From: Pseudomonas moraviensis
GTDB lineage: Bacteria > Pseudomonadota > Gammaproteobacteria > Pseudomonadales > Pseudomonadaceae
Assembly (NCBI RefSeq): GCF_900105805.1
Contig: NZ_LT629788.1
Location: 5,812,501-5,876,500 of the forward strand
DNA: 64,000 nt
Reading direction: 5' to 3'
The translations under genes were made by a program, and so were the position numbers. Shown piece by piece: positions 9,827 through 17,820 of the stretch (position 1 is the stretch's first letter; every line of letters begins with the position of its first letter). Under the pieces are notes generated by a model. That model made no database searches, was not told the DNA's origin, and saw only the letters and a program-made list of their open reading frames with translations.

Positions 9827-10767
9827 TGGCCAAGATTCTCACCCTGACTCTCAACCCGGCACTCGACCTGACCGTCGAGCTGTCACGGCTGGATGCTGGT
9901 CAGGTCAATCGCAGCGACGAGATGCACACCCACGCTGCGGGCAAAGGCGTCAACGTCGCCCAGGTGCTGGCGGACCTCGGCCATCAGCTCACCGTCAGCG
10001 GCTTTCTCGGTGAAGACAATCTGCAAGCGTTCGAAACCCTGTTCGTCAAGCGTGGTTTTGTCGACGCGTTCATCCGCGTGCCCGGCGAGACGCGTAGCAA
10101 CATCAAGGTCGCCGAGCAGGACGGGCGCATCACCGACATCAACGGCCCGGGCCCGGTGGTCGATGCAGATGCGCAGCAAGCGTTGCTTGATCGCCTGCTG
10201 CAGATCGCGCCGGGGCACGATGCGGTAGTGGTCGCCGGCAGTTTGCCGCGCGGCGTCACTGCGCAGTGGCTGCGCGAGCTGATCGACAAGCTCAATGCAC
10301 TCGGCTTGAAAGTCGCCCTCGATTCCAGCGGTGAAGCCCTGCGCGCCGCGTTGCAGGCCAGCCCCTGGCTGATCAAACCGAACACCGAAGAACTGGCCCA
10401 CGCACTCGGCTGCGAAGTGGTCTCGCCAATCGCCGAAGCACAAGCCGCCGCACGCTTGCATGCGCAAGGTATCGAGCACGTGGTGATCTCCCACGGCGCT
10501 GACGGCGTGAACTGGTTCAGTGTCGGCTCGGCCCTGCATGCCTCGCCGCCGAAGGTCAGCGTGGCCAGCACGGTCGGTGCCGGCGATTCATTGCTCGCCG
10601 GCATGCTCCACGGTCTGCTCAGCGCCGACACCCCCGAACAAACCCTGCGCACCGCCACCGCGATTGCGGCGATGGCGGTGACCCAGATCGGTTTTGGCAT
10701 CAACGACCCTGCGCAACTGGCGCAGCTCGAACAGGGCGTGCGCGTGCGCCCCCTGACAGAACAATAA
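9826..10767 (+). CDS. fruK: 1-phosphofructokinase
   Basis: 313-residue PfkB-family kinase converting fructose 1-phosphate to fructose 1,6-bisphosphate. The N-terminal TLNPALDLTVEL and GKGVNVAQVLADLG motifs bind the sugar phosphate; the C-terminal TVGAGDSLLAGM carries the anion hole and catalytic Asp. It overlaps fruB by one base (TAATG) and ends 11 bases before fruA. Its substrate is also the Cra inducer, so its activity feeds back on operon control. Confidence 0.97.
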   Translation: MAKILTLTLNPALDLTVELSRLDAGQVNRSDEMHTHAAGKGVNVAQVLADLGHQLTVSGFLGEDNLQAFETLFVKRGFVDAFIRVPGETRSNIKVAEQDGRITDINGPGPVVDADAQQALLDRLLQIAPGHDAVVVAGSLPRGVTAQWLRELIDKLNALGLKVALDSSGEALRAALQASPWLIKPNTEELAHALGCEVVSPIAEAQAAARLHAQGIEHVVISHGADGVNWFSVGSALHASPPKVSVASTVGAGDSLLAGMLHGLLSADTPEQTLRTATAIAAMAVTQIGFGINDPAQLAQLEQGVRVRPLTEQ

Positions 10768-10778
10768 GAGGGTTTGTC

Positions 10779-12512
10779 ATGAAGTTAGCCATTGTTACGG
10801 CTTGCCCGAACGGCATGGTCACCAGTGTCCTGTGCGCGCGTCTGCTCGATGCAGCGGCGCAGCGCCAGGGCTGGAGCACCAGCGTCGAAGTGGTCGATCC
10901 GGCGCACCCGGAACGCGAATTGTCGGCCGCCACCATTGAAGCGGCGGAGTGGGTCTTGCTGGTCACCACTGGCGCGGTGGACATGAGTCGGTTTGTCGGC
11001 AAGCGCGTGTTCCAGATTGCTCCGGCGCAGGCCTTGCAGGATGTCGAAGCGGTGTTGCGTCGCGGTGCTGAAGAAGCAGAAGTCTACGTGGCGAGCGAGG
11101 TCGAACCGGCGATCGATACGCCGCGTGCGCCGCGCATCGTTGCTATCACCGCGTGCCCGACCGGTGTCGCCCACACCTTCATGGCCGCCGAAGCATTGCA
11201 GCAGACTGCCAAGCGTCTGGGCTATGAATTGCAGGTCGAAACCCAAGGCTCGGTGGGCGCGAAAACCCCGCTCAGCGCAACGGCCATCGCCGAGGCCGAT
11301 GTGGTCCTGCTGGCGGCGGATATCGACGTCGCCACCGAGCGTTTCGCCGGCAAGAAAATCTATCGCTGCGGCACTGGCGTTGCGCTGAAGCAGTCCGAAG
11401 CGACGCTGAAAAAAGCCTTGGCTGAAGGCGCTGTAGAAAGTGCGGCAAGCGACGGCAAGGCTGCTGCCAAGTCCGAGAAAACCGGCGTCTACAAGCACCT
11501 GCTCACGGGTGTGTCGTACATGCTGCCGATGGTGGTGGCGGGTGGTTTGCTGATTGCGCTGTCCTTCGTGTTCGGCATCACCGCGTACAAGGAAGAAGGC
11601 ACGCTGGCGGCGGCGCTGATGCAGATCGGCGGCGAAACCGCGTTCAAATTGATGGTGCCGCTGCTGGCCGGGTACATCGCCTACTCGATCGCCGACCGCC
11701 CGGGCCTTGCGCCGGGGATGATCGGCGGTCTACTCGCAGGCACCTTGGGCGCCGGCTTCATCGGCGGGATCATTGCCGGTTTCATTGCCGGTTATGCCGC
11801 CAAAGCCATCGCCCGCTATGTGAAGTTGCCGCAGAGCCTGGAGGCGTTGAAGCCGATTCTGATCATCCCGTTGCTGGCCAGTCTGGTCACCGGTCTGGTG
11901 ATGATTTACGTGGTCGGCAAACCGGTCGCCGGCATGCTCGCCGCGTTGACGCAGTTCCTCGACAGCATGGGCACCACCAACGCAATTCTGCTCGGCGTGT
12001 TGCTCGGCGGCATGATGTGCGTCGACCTCGGCGGGCCGATCAACAAGGCTGCCTATGCGTTTTCGGTGGGGCTGCTGGCCTCGCAGAGTTACGCACCGAT
12101 GGCCGCGACCATGGCCGCCGGCATGGTGCCGCCGATTGGCCTGGGCATCGCCACGTTCATTGCCCGGCGCAAGTTTGCCCAGACTGAACGTGAGGCCGGC
12201 AAAGCGGCTTTCGTGCTGGGCCTGTGCTTTATCTCCGAAGGGGCGATTCCGTTTGCCGCCAAAGACCCGCTGCGGGTGATCCCGGCGAGCATCGCTGGCG
12301 GCGCGCTGACGGGTGCCTTGTCGATGTACTTCGGCTGCAAACTGATGGCGCCGCACGGTGGCTTGTTCGTGCTGGCGATCCCGAATGCGATCAACCATGC
12401 GCTGCTGTATCTGCTGGCGATTGTCGCGGGGAGCCTGGTCACGGCGGTGGTGTATGCGCTGCTCAAAAGGCCTGAGGCTGTCGAGCTGGCAGTCGAACCC
12501 GTCAACGCCTGA
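10779..12512 (+). CDS. fruA: PTS fructose transporter EIIB'BC
   Basis: 577-residue membrane component that imports fructose as fructose 1-phosphate. Two N-terminal IIB-like domains are visible: the first (IVTACPNGMVTSVLCA, about residues 4-100) and the second (AITACPTGVAHTFMAAEAL, about 117-215) with the phosphorylatable Cys in CPTGVAH. A hydrophobic IIC domain of eight or more helices follows, with GGPINKAAYAF near residue 420. AGAGGGTTTGTC precedes the ATG. It is the last gene of fruBKA; a REP pair comes directly after it. Confidence 0.97.
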   Translation: MKLAIVTACPNGMVTSVLCARLLDAAAQRQGWSTSVEVVDPAHPERELSAATIEAAEWVLLVTTGAVDMSRFVGKRVFQIAPAQALQDVEAVLRRGAEEAEVYVASEVEPAIDTPRAPRIVAITACPTGVAHTFMAAEALQQTAKRLGYELQVETQGSVGAKTPLSATAIAEADVVLLAADIDVATERFAGKKIYRCGTGVALKQSEATLKKALAEGAVESAASDGKAAAKSEKTGVYKHLLTGVSYMLPMVVAGGLLIALSFVFGITAYKEEGTLAAALMQIGGETAFKLMVPLLAGYIAYSIADRPGLAPGMIGGLLAGTLGAGFIGGIIAGFIAGYAAKAIARYVKLPQSLEALKPILIIPLLASLVTGLVMIYVVGKPVAGMLAALTQFLDSMGTTNAILLGVLLGGMMCVDLGGPINKAAYAFSVGLLASQSYAPMAATMAAGMVPPIGLGIATFIARRKFAQTEREAGKAAFVLGLCFISEGAIPFAAKDPLRVIPASIAGGALTGALSMYFGCKLMAPHGGLFVLAIPNAINHALLYLLAIVAGSLVTAVVYALLKRPEAVELAVEPVNA

Positions 12513-12526
12513 CAACGCGATCCCCT

Positions 12527-12615
12527 TGTAGGAGTGAGCCTGCTCGCGATAGCGATGTGTCAGTGAGTGTTGAAGTTACTGACCCACCGCAATCGCGAGC
12601 AGGCTCACTCCTACA
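12527..12615. repeat. REP pair, tgtaggagtgagcctgctcgcg type
   Basis: TGTAGGAGTGAGCCTGCTCG and its reverse complement flank about 45 bases in the fruA-phoD gap. This class has further copies at 17718, 51687, 61209 and 63173. Confidence 0.9.
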
Positions 12616-12693
12616 TTTGAATTGCTGTGTGGCCAATGTCATAGCGGGTTCATACACCCGTGTTTAAGTTTTCCCTTTTGCAGGGAGAACACC

Positions 12694-14235
12694 ATGAGCG
12701 ATTTCAATCTCGGCCGGCGTCGCGTCATGCAAGCGGTTGGTGCCGGGCTGTTGCTGCCGGGGCTGGCGCCGGCGGTGATTGCCTCGGTCAAGGATCGTCC
12801 GCAGCTCACCGACGGCGTGCAGTCCGGCGACCTGCTCGGCGACCGCGCGATGATCTGGAGCCGCAGCGATCGCCCGGCGCGCATGGTGGTCGAGTGGGAC
12901 ACCGGCAGCCTGTTCGGCAACCCGCGCAAATTCGTCTCGCCGTTAGCCGATGCGCGTAGCGATTTCACCGCCCGCGTTGAACTCACCGGCCTGCCGGCCA
13001 ACCAGGCAATCTTCTATCGGGTGCACTTCGAAGACGCCCAGACTGGCGTCGCCAGCGAACCGTGGTTCGGTCATCTGCGCAGCGTGCCGACGGCCAGGCG
13101 TGACATCCGTTTTGTCTGGAGCGGTGACACCGTCGGCCAGGGCTTCGGCATCAACCCGGACATCGGCGGCATGCGCATCTACGAAGCCATGCGCCTGCGC
13201 CTGCCGGACTTCTTTATCCACAGCGGCGACACCATCTACGCCGACGGCCCGGTGCCTGCGCAACTGACCACCGAGAGTGGCCGCGTCTGGCGCAATATCA
13301 CCACCGAAGCCAAGAGCAAAGTCGCGCAGACTCTCGACGACTATCGCGGCAACTATCGCTATAACCTCATGGACGAAAACATCCGCCGCTTCAACGCCGA
13401 AGTGCCGCAGATCTGGCAGTGGGACGATCACGAAGTGGTCAACAACTGGTCACCAGGCAAACAGCTGGATGAGCGCTATCAGGAGAAAGATATCCACAAG
13501 CTGGTGGGGCGCGCGCGGCAAGCATGGCTCGAATATGCGCCGATGCGCTTACAGGCGGCGGACGGTGGCGGGCGGATCTATCGCAAGCTCAGTTACGGGC
13601 CGATGCTCGATGTATTCGTGCTGGATATGCGCAGTTATCGCGAAGCCAATGATGACAATTTTGGCGCGGCCAAACCTTTTCTCGGGCGCGAGCAACTGGA
13701 CTGGCTCAAGCGCGAATTAAAGGCATCGAAGGCGCAGTGGAAAGTGATTGCGGCGGACATGCCCATCGGCCTTGGCGTCCCGGACGGCGAGGTCAGCCCG
13801 GGCGTTGCGCGTTGGGAAGCCGTGGCCAACGGCGACCCTGGACCGGCGCAGGGGCGCGAACTGGAAATTGCCGAATTGCTCGGATTCCTGCGCGCGCAGC
13901 AGGTGCGCAATTTCGTGTTTTTGACGGCGGATGTGCACTACTGCGCGGCGCATCACTACCATCCGGATCGCGCGGCGTTTCAGGATTTCGAACCGTTCTG
14001 GGAATTCGTCGCCGGGCCGCTGAATGCCGGCAGTTTCGGGCCGAATCCGTTGGACAAGACGTTTGGCCCGGAGGTGGTGTTCGAGAAAGCGCCGCCTGCG
14101 CAGAACACCTCGCCGTTTGCCGGGTTTCAGTTTTTTGGTGAGGTGAATATTGAAGGGCAGAGTGGCGAAATGAGTGTGGTGTTGCGGGATCTGGATGGCG
14201 TGGCGGTGTTTGAGCAGAAGTTGCAGCCTGTTTAA
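12694..14235 (+). CDS. phoD: Alkaline phosphatase D family protein (PhoD-like), Tat-exported
   Basis: 513-residue PhoD-type metallophosphoesterase. The N-terminus has a twin-arginine signal (GRRRVMQAVGAGLLLPG, residues 7-23), implying folded export to the periplasm or beyond. The N-terminal Ig-like domain is followed by the metal-binding phosphatase domain: WSGDTVGQG, HSGDTIYADGP, IWQWDDHEVVNNW, LDMRSYR and FLTADVHYCAAHHY. PhoD enzymes use Fe/Ca and act on phosphodiesters and monoesters during phosphate shortage. ATG 12694 has GGGAGA upstream and starts the Tat signal; an earlier in-frame ATG would add a non-conserved tail. No Pho box was recognised. Confidence 0.93.
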   Translation: MSDFNLGRRRVMQAVGAGLLLPGLAPAVIASVKDRPQLTDGVQSGDLLGDRAMIWSRSDRPARMVVEWDTGSLFGNPRKFVSPLADARSDFTARVELTGLPANQAIFYRVHFEDAQTGVASEPWFGHLRSVPTARRDIRFVWSGDTVGQGFGINPDIGGMRIYEAMRLRLPDFFIHSGDTIYADGPVPAQLTTESGRVWRNITTEAKSKVAQTLDDYRGNYRYNLMDENIRRFNAEVPQIWQWDDHEVVNNWSPGKQLDERYQEKDIHKLVGRARQAWLEYAPMRLQAADGGGRIYRKLSYGPMLDVFVLDMRSYREANDDNFGAAKPFLGREQLDWLKRELKASKAQWKVIAADMPIGLGVPDGEVSPGVARWEAVANGDPGPAQGRELEIAELLGFLRAQQVRNFVFLTADVHYCAAHHYHPDRAAFQDFEPFWEFVAGPLNAGSFGPNPLDKTFGPEVVFEKAPPAQNTSPFAGFQFFGEVNIEGQSGEMSVVLRDLDGVAVFEQKLQPV

Positions 14236-14251
14236 TTACTCCAGATCAAAA

Positions 14252-14460
14252 GCCCCTCACCCCAGCCCTCTCCCGGAGGGAGAGGGGGCCGACCGAGGTG
14301 TCTTGCGTCATACATCGACCTGGGAGACCGAGGCGATTATGGATCGGGTACCGCAATCAGCACGATTCTGGATTCAGTGCAGGACGTTCAGGTCGGTGTA
14401 TAGCGTAAATGATTTGCGGTCGGTCCCTTCTCCCTCTGGGAGAGGGCCAGGGTGAGGGCA
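14252..14460. repeat. CCCTCACCC/CTCTCCC intergenic palindromic repeat pair
   Basis: A left unit (CCCTCACCCCAGCCCTCTCC then GGAGGGAGAGG) and an inverted right unit ending CCAGGGTGAGGG. Each is self-complementary at the CTCTCCC/GGGAGAG core. The right unit overlaps the 3' end of the DUF559 remnant. Confidence 0.85.
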
Positions 14461-14816
14461 TTCTCCGGTCCGCCGCAATTCTGATGATCTGCTCCAACAC
14501 ATTGTCCATCTGCTGAAGTACCTCAAGATTACTGAATCGCACGACTTGAATGCCTTGTTGATACAGGAAGTTCGACCGGCGCCGGTCGTGAATCATCCCG
14601 CCCGTTTCATAGTGTTGCCCCCCCATCCAGCTCAATCGCCAACTTCAAATCTACACAGTAGAAGTCCAGCACATACGGTGGACATGGAAACTGTCGGCGG
14701 AATTTCAGGTTGGCGATCTGCCGGGAACGCAGGCGCTGCCAGAGCAGGAGTTCGCAATCTGTCTGGTTGGTGCGTAACTGGCGGGCGAATTGGGCGAGGG
14801 TGGGGCGGATTGGCAT
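14357..14816 (-). pseudogene. DUF559 (Vsr/MutH-like endonuclease fold) gene split by a frameshift
   Basis: The first part (14816 down to 14607) reads MPIRPTLAQFARQLR...CELLLWQRLRSRQI...FRRQFPCPPYVLDFYCVDLKLAIELDGG, typical of DUF559. The family's continuation (GGQHYETGG...DRRRSNFLYQQGIQVVRFSNLEVLQQMDNVLEQI) is in another frame down to 14357. The break lies in a run of seven C on the + strand at about 14618-14624 (poly-G in the gene). Removing one base restores LDGGQHYE. The C-terminus runs into the palindromic repeat, as I recall for relatives. Either a true pseudogene, a slippage-switched gene, or a sequencing error. Confidence 0.8.
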
Positions 14817-14866
14817 GGCTTCACGATCCTTGTGAAGTTGACTGGAGATTTAACAGTAGTCCATTT

Positions 14867-15045
14867 CCCTCACCCAGGCCCTCTCCCGGAGGGAGCTGAC
14901 CGAGGTGTCCTGCGTCATGCATCGACCTGGAAGACCGAGGTGATTATGGCTTTGGATTCAGTGAAGGACGCTCAGGTCGGCGTCGATCTCGAGCATCCCC
15001 CAATCGGTCCCCTCTCCCTCCGGGAGAGGGCTAGGGTGAGGGGCT
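14867..15045. repeat. CCCTCACCC/CTCTCCC palindromic repeat pair
   Basis: Second copy of the pair seen at 14252-14460, with a shared spacer (gaccgaggtgtcctgcgtcat and tcgacctggaagaccgagg). It ends just before the stop codon of the PepSY-flavoreductase gene. Confidence 0.85.
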
Positions 15046-15056
15046 TCTCGCAGGCG

Positions 15057-17615
15057 TTAGTAAACATCCCGGCGATACCGTCCCAGCTCGATCAGCCGTT
15101 GAACTTCATCGGCACCCAGCAGATCATTGAGCACCTGATCCACCCCCGAAGCCATCCCCTGAAGGCTGCCGCAAATGTAGATGACGGCACCATCAGCCAA
15201 CCATTTCTTCAATTCATCCGCTGACTCACGCAAGCGATCCTGCACATAAATCTTCTCGGCCTGATCTCGGGAAAACGCCAGATCGAGGCGCGCCAGATCA
15301 CCATTGACCAGCCATTCCTCCAGCTCGGCGCGGCAGAGGAAGTCGTGCTCGCGGTTGCGCTCGCCGAACAGCAGCCACTGCCGCTGCTGACCGTAGGCAA
15401 TGCGTGCCTTGAGCAAGCTGCGCAGGCCGGCCAGGCCGGTGCCGTTGCCCAGCAGGATCATCGGCACCGGCTCGTTCGGCAGATGGAAGCCGCTGTTGCG
15501 CCGAACCCGCAGGCTGATGCTGCCGCCCACTGGCGCATGCTCGGTGAGCCAGCCGGAGCCGATGCCGAGGCTGCCGTCGTTGTGCTGTTCCTGACGCACG
15601 ATCAGCTCCAGCACGCCGTCGGCGGCGATCGAGGCGATGGAGTATTCGCGCATCGCCAGCGGCACCATTGCGTCGACCAGCGATTGCGCATGCAGGCCGA
15701 CCAGATGCGCACGATGTTCAGGCAGCTGGCGTGACGCGAGTGCCACTTCCAGCGGCTCGTCGATGCCGTTGACCTTGACCGGAGTTTCGCCACGGATGCC
15801 GAGGCCGTCGAGGAAATGCTCGATGGCCCACGGGCAATTGCGTGGCAGCACTTCGACCAGGTCACCGGCCAGCCAGCTGCGCGTATCCGGGGCCTTGAGG
15901 CCGAGCAGATAGACCGGCGCGCCGCTGCTGTCGGGGTTCATCAGTTCGCGACGGACCAGTGTCCAGTTGTCGTAGCTGGGTGCTTGCCAGGTTTCGCTCG
16001 GCGCCTGTCCGGTCAGCTGGCCGAGTTGCGTTTGCCAGTGGCGCAGCGCGTAAGGATCGCCGCTGTCGACTTCCACCGGGGCGAACAGGGTTTTGCCGCC
16101 GTGTTCGCCGAGCCATTGATGCAAGCGTTTGGCGAAGCCGCAGAAGTGCGCGTATTGCCGATCGCCGAGGCCGAGCACGGCGTAGTTGAGGCCGTCGAGT
16201 GTCGAGGCCTTGGCCAGCACTTTGCGTTCGAAGCCACGGGCGCTGTCCGGTGCTTCGCCGTCGCCGAAGGTGCTGACCACGAACAACGCATTGTTCGAAT
16301 CGCGCAGATCCTGTTCGCTGAGATTGGCCAGCGGCTGCACGTTGACCGGCAGTCCGGCGGCCTGCAATTGCCCGGCGGTCTGCCACGCCAGTTGCTCGGC
16401 GAAACCGCTCTGACTGGCGAAGCCGATCAGCCATGCCGACGCATCAGCGGACGGTTGCGCCAGGCCCTCACGGGCATCCTTGATCTGCTTTTTCTTGCGC
16501 CGGCGATCCAGATACAGCAGCCAGCCGGTGATGAAAAACAGCGGCATGCACACCGCCGCCATCGTCACGATGATCCGCCCGACCAGGCCGAAATAACTGC
16601 CGACGTGCAGCGCGTAAATGCTGGTCAGCAGTTGTGCCTTGAAGCTTTTGTCGGCATAGCGGTCGACGCGTTTGACCACGCCGGTCGCCGGGTCGAGGGT
16701 GATCTGGTTCAGCGCACGGTCATGGGGCGAGCTGTCGAGCAGGTAGAACACCGTCGCCGGCTGGCCGGCCACCGCTGGCATGCGGATGTTGTACGCCGCC
16801 AGACCCGGGCCGGCGGCGCTGTAGATGCTGCTCCACATCGCCGCGTAGTCGGCCGTCGGTGCCGGGCCTTCTGGCGCCGGTCCGCGACCGCCGCGTACGC
16901 GCTCGTTCTGCGGTGCGTCGGAAAGCAGCCGGGTCAGGCCCTTGTTGTACCACTCGTACGACCACGACAATCCGGTCAATGCCAGCAGCAGATAGACCAG
17001 CAGGCACCAGGTGCCGGCGACCGAGTGCAGATCCCAATTGAACGCGCGACCTTTCTTTTTCCAGTCCAGCGTCAGCCACACGCGCCAGCTGTTCCACTGG
17101 CGTGGCCAGCGCAGATAGAGGCCGGAGAGACAGAAGAACAACAGCATCAGTGTGCAGGCGCCGGTGATGTTGCGCCCGGTGTCGCCCATGGCGAGGAAGC
17201 GGTGCAGTTGCAGCATCAGGCCGAAGAAATCCTGGCCAGTGGCGTCGCCCTTGAACTCGGCAGTGTACGGATCGAAGTAGCGCATCTCGCCCCGCCGTTC
17301 ACCCTTGGGCGGGGTGAAGTAAACCCGTGCGGCGTGACCGCTGTCGGTCTCGACCCAGAGCATGGCGACTTTCTTGCCGGACGCGGCTTCGATGCGCTCC
17401 ACCAGTTCCACCGGCGGCAACACGCCGGCGACCTGCTTTTCCACCTGCAAAACGGACGGATTGAGGGCGCGCAGGATCTCGTCCTGAAACGAATACGCCG
17501 CGCCGGTGATGCCCATCAGGGCCAGCACCAGCCCTGCGGTGATGCCAAAAAACCAGTGCAACTGGAACAGGGTTTTCTTCAACACGTCACTCGCCGTCCG
17601 TTCGGAAATTGTCAT
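15057..17615 (-). CDS. PepSY membrane/flavodoxin/FAD-NAD(P)H reductase fusion protein, probable ferric-siderophore reductase
   Basis: 852 residues. The N-terminal half is a PepSY_TM module with membrane helices at about 15-40, 140-165, 190-215 and 340-365 and conserved histidines (QLHWFFG, LQLHRFL, WDLHSVAGTW) that could ligate haem. The second half carries a flavodoxin-like domain (WLIGFASQSGFAEQLAWQTA, VVSTFGDGEAPDSARGFE, YAVLGLGDRQYAHFCG) and a sulfite-reductase/P450-reductase-like FAD and NAD(P)H domain (REYSIASIAADGVL, MILLGNGTGLAGLRSLL, YICGSLQGMASGV). It corresponds to PA4513 beside piuA in PAO1. Likely role: periplasmic iron reduction after receptor uptake. The start is uncertain: ATG 17615 lacks a clear ribosome binding site, and an ATG 12 bases upstream is an alternative. 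Confidence 0.85.
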   Translation of the reverse strand: MTISERTASDVLKKTLFQLHWFFGITAGLVLALMGITGAAYSFQDEILRALNPSVLQVEKQVAGVLPPVELVERIEAASGKKVAMLWVETDSGHAARVYFTPPKGERRGEMRYFDPYTAEFKGDATGQDFFGLMLQLHRFLAMGDTGRNITGACTLMLLFFCLSGLYLRWPRQWNSWRVWLTLDWKKKGRAFNWDLHSVAGTWCLLVYLLLALTGLSWSYEWYNKGLTRLLSDAPQNERVRGGRGPAPEGPAPTADYAAMWSSIYSAAGPGLAAYNIRMPAVAGQPATVFYLLDSSPHDRALNQITLDPATGVVKRVDRYADKSFKAQLLTSIYALHVGSYFGLVGRIIVTMAAVCMPLFFITGWLLYLDRRRKKKQIKDAREGLAQPSADASAWLIGFASQSGFAEQLAWQTAGQLQAAGLPVNVQPLANLSEQDLRDSNNALFVVSTFGDGEAPDSARGFERKVLAKASTLDGLNYAVLGLGDRQYAHFCGFAKRLHQWLGEHGGKTLFAPVEVDSGDPYALRHWQTQLGQLTGQAPSETWQAPSYDNWTLVRRELMNPDSSGAPVYLLGLKAPDTRSWLAGDLVEVLPRNCPWAIEHFLDGLGIRGETPVKVNGIDEPLEVALASRQLPEHRAHLVGLHAQSLVDAMVPLAMREYSIASIAADGVLELIVRQEQHNDGSLGIGSGWLTEHAPVGGSISLRVRRNSGFHLPNEPVPMILLGNGTGLAGLRSLLKARIAYGQQRQWLLFGERNREHDFLCRAELEEWLVNGDLARLDLAFSRDQAEKIYVQDRLRESADELKKWLADGAVIYICGSLQGMASGVDQVLNDLLGADEVQRLIELGRYRRDVY

Positions 17616-17670
17616 CACGGCGGGCATTATGCCGTGGGTTATCAAGAAGCGTTTTGCGTAACACACAAAA

Positions 17671-17696
17671 GCCCCGTTCAACTGAATGAACGGGGC
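17671..17696 (-). terminator. Rho-independent terminator of the piuA-like gene
   Basis: GCCCCGTTCA...TGAACGGGGC hairpin followed on the minus strand by TTTTGTGTGTT. It lies about 125 bases after the receptor stop, so the downstream reductase probably has its own promoter. Confidence 0.8.
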
Positions 17697-17717
17697 CGAG
17701 CCTCGCGGCACATCCCT

Positions 17718-17806
17718 TGTAGGAGTGAGCCTGCTCGCGATAGCTATCTGTCAGAGGGATTGATGCTGACTGACACACCGCTATCGCGAGCAGGCTCACT
17801 CCTACA
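17718..17806. repeat. REP pair, tgtaggagtgagcctgctcgcg type
   Basis: Inverted TGTAGGAGTGAGCCTGCTCG arms around about 45 bases, between the piuA-like stop codon and its terminator. Confidence 0.9.
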
Positions 17807-17820
17807 GGTTTCCACAGCAA

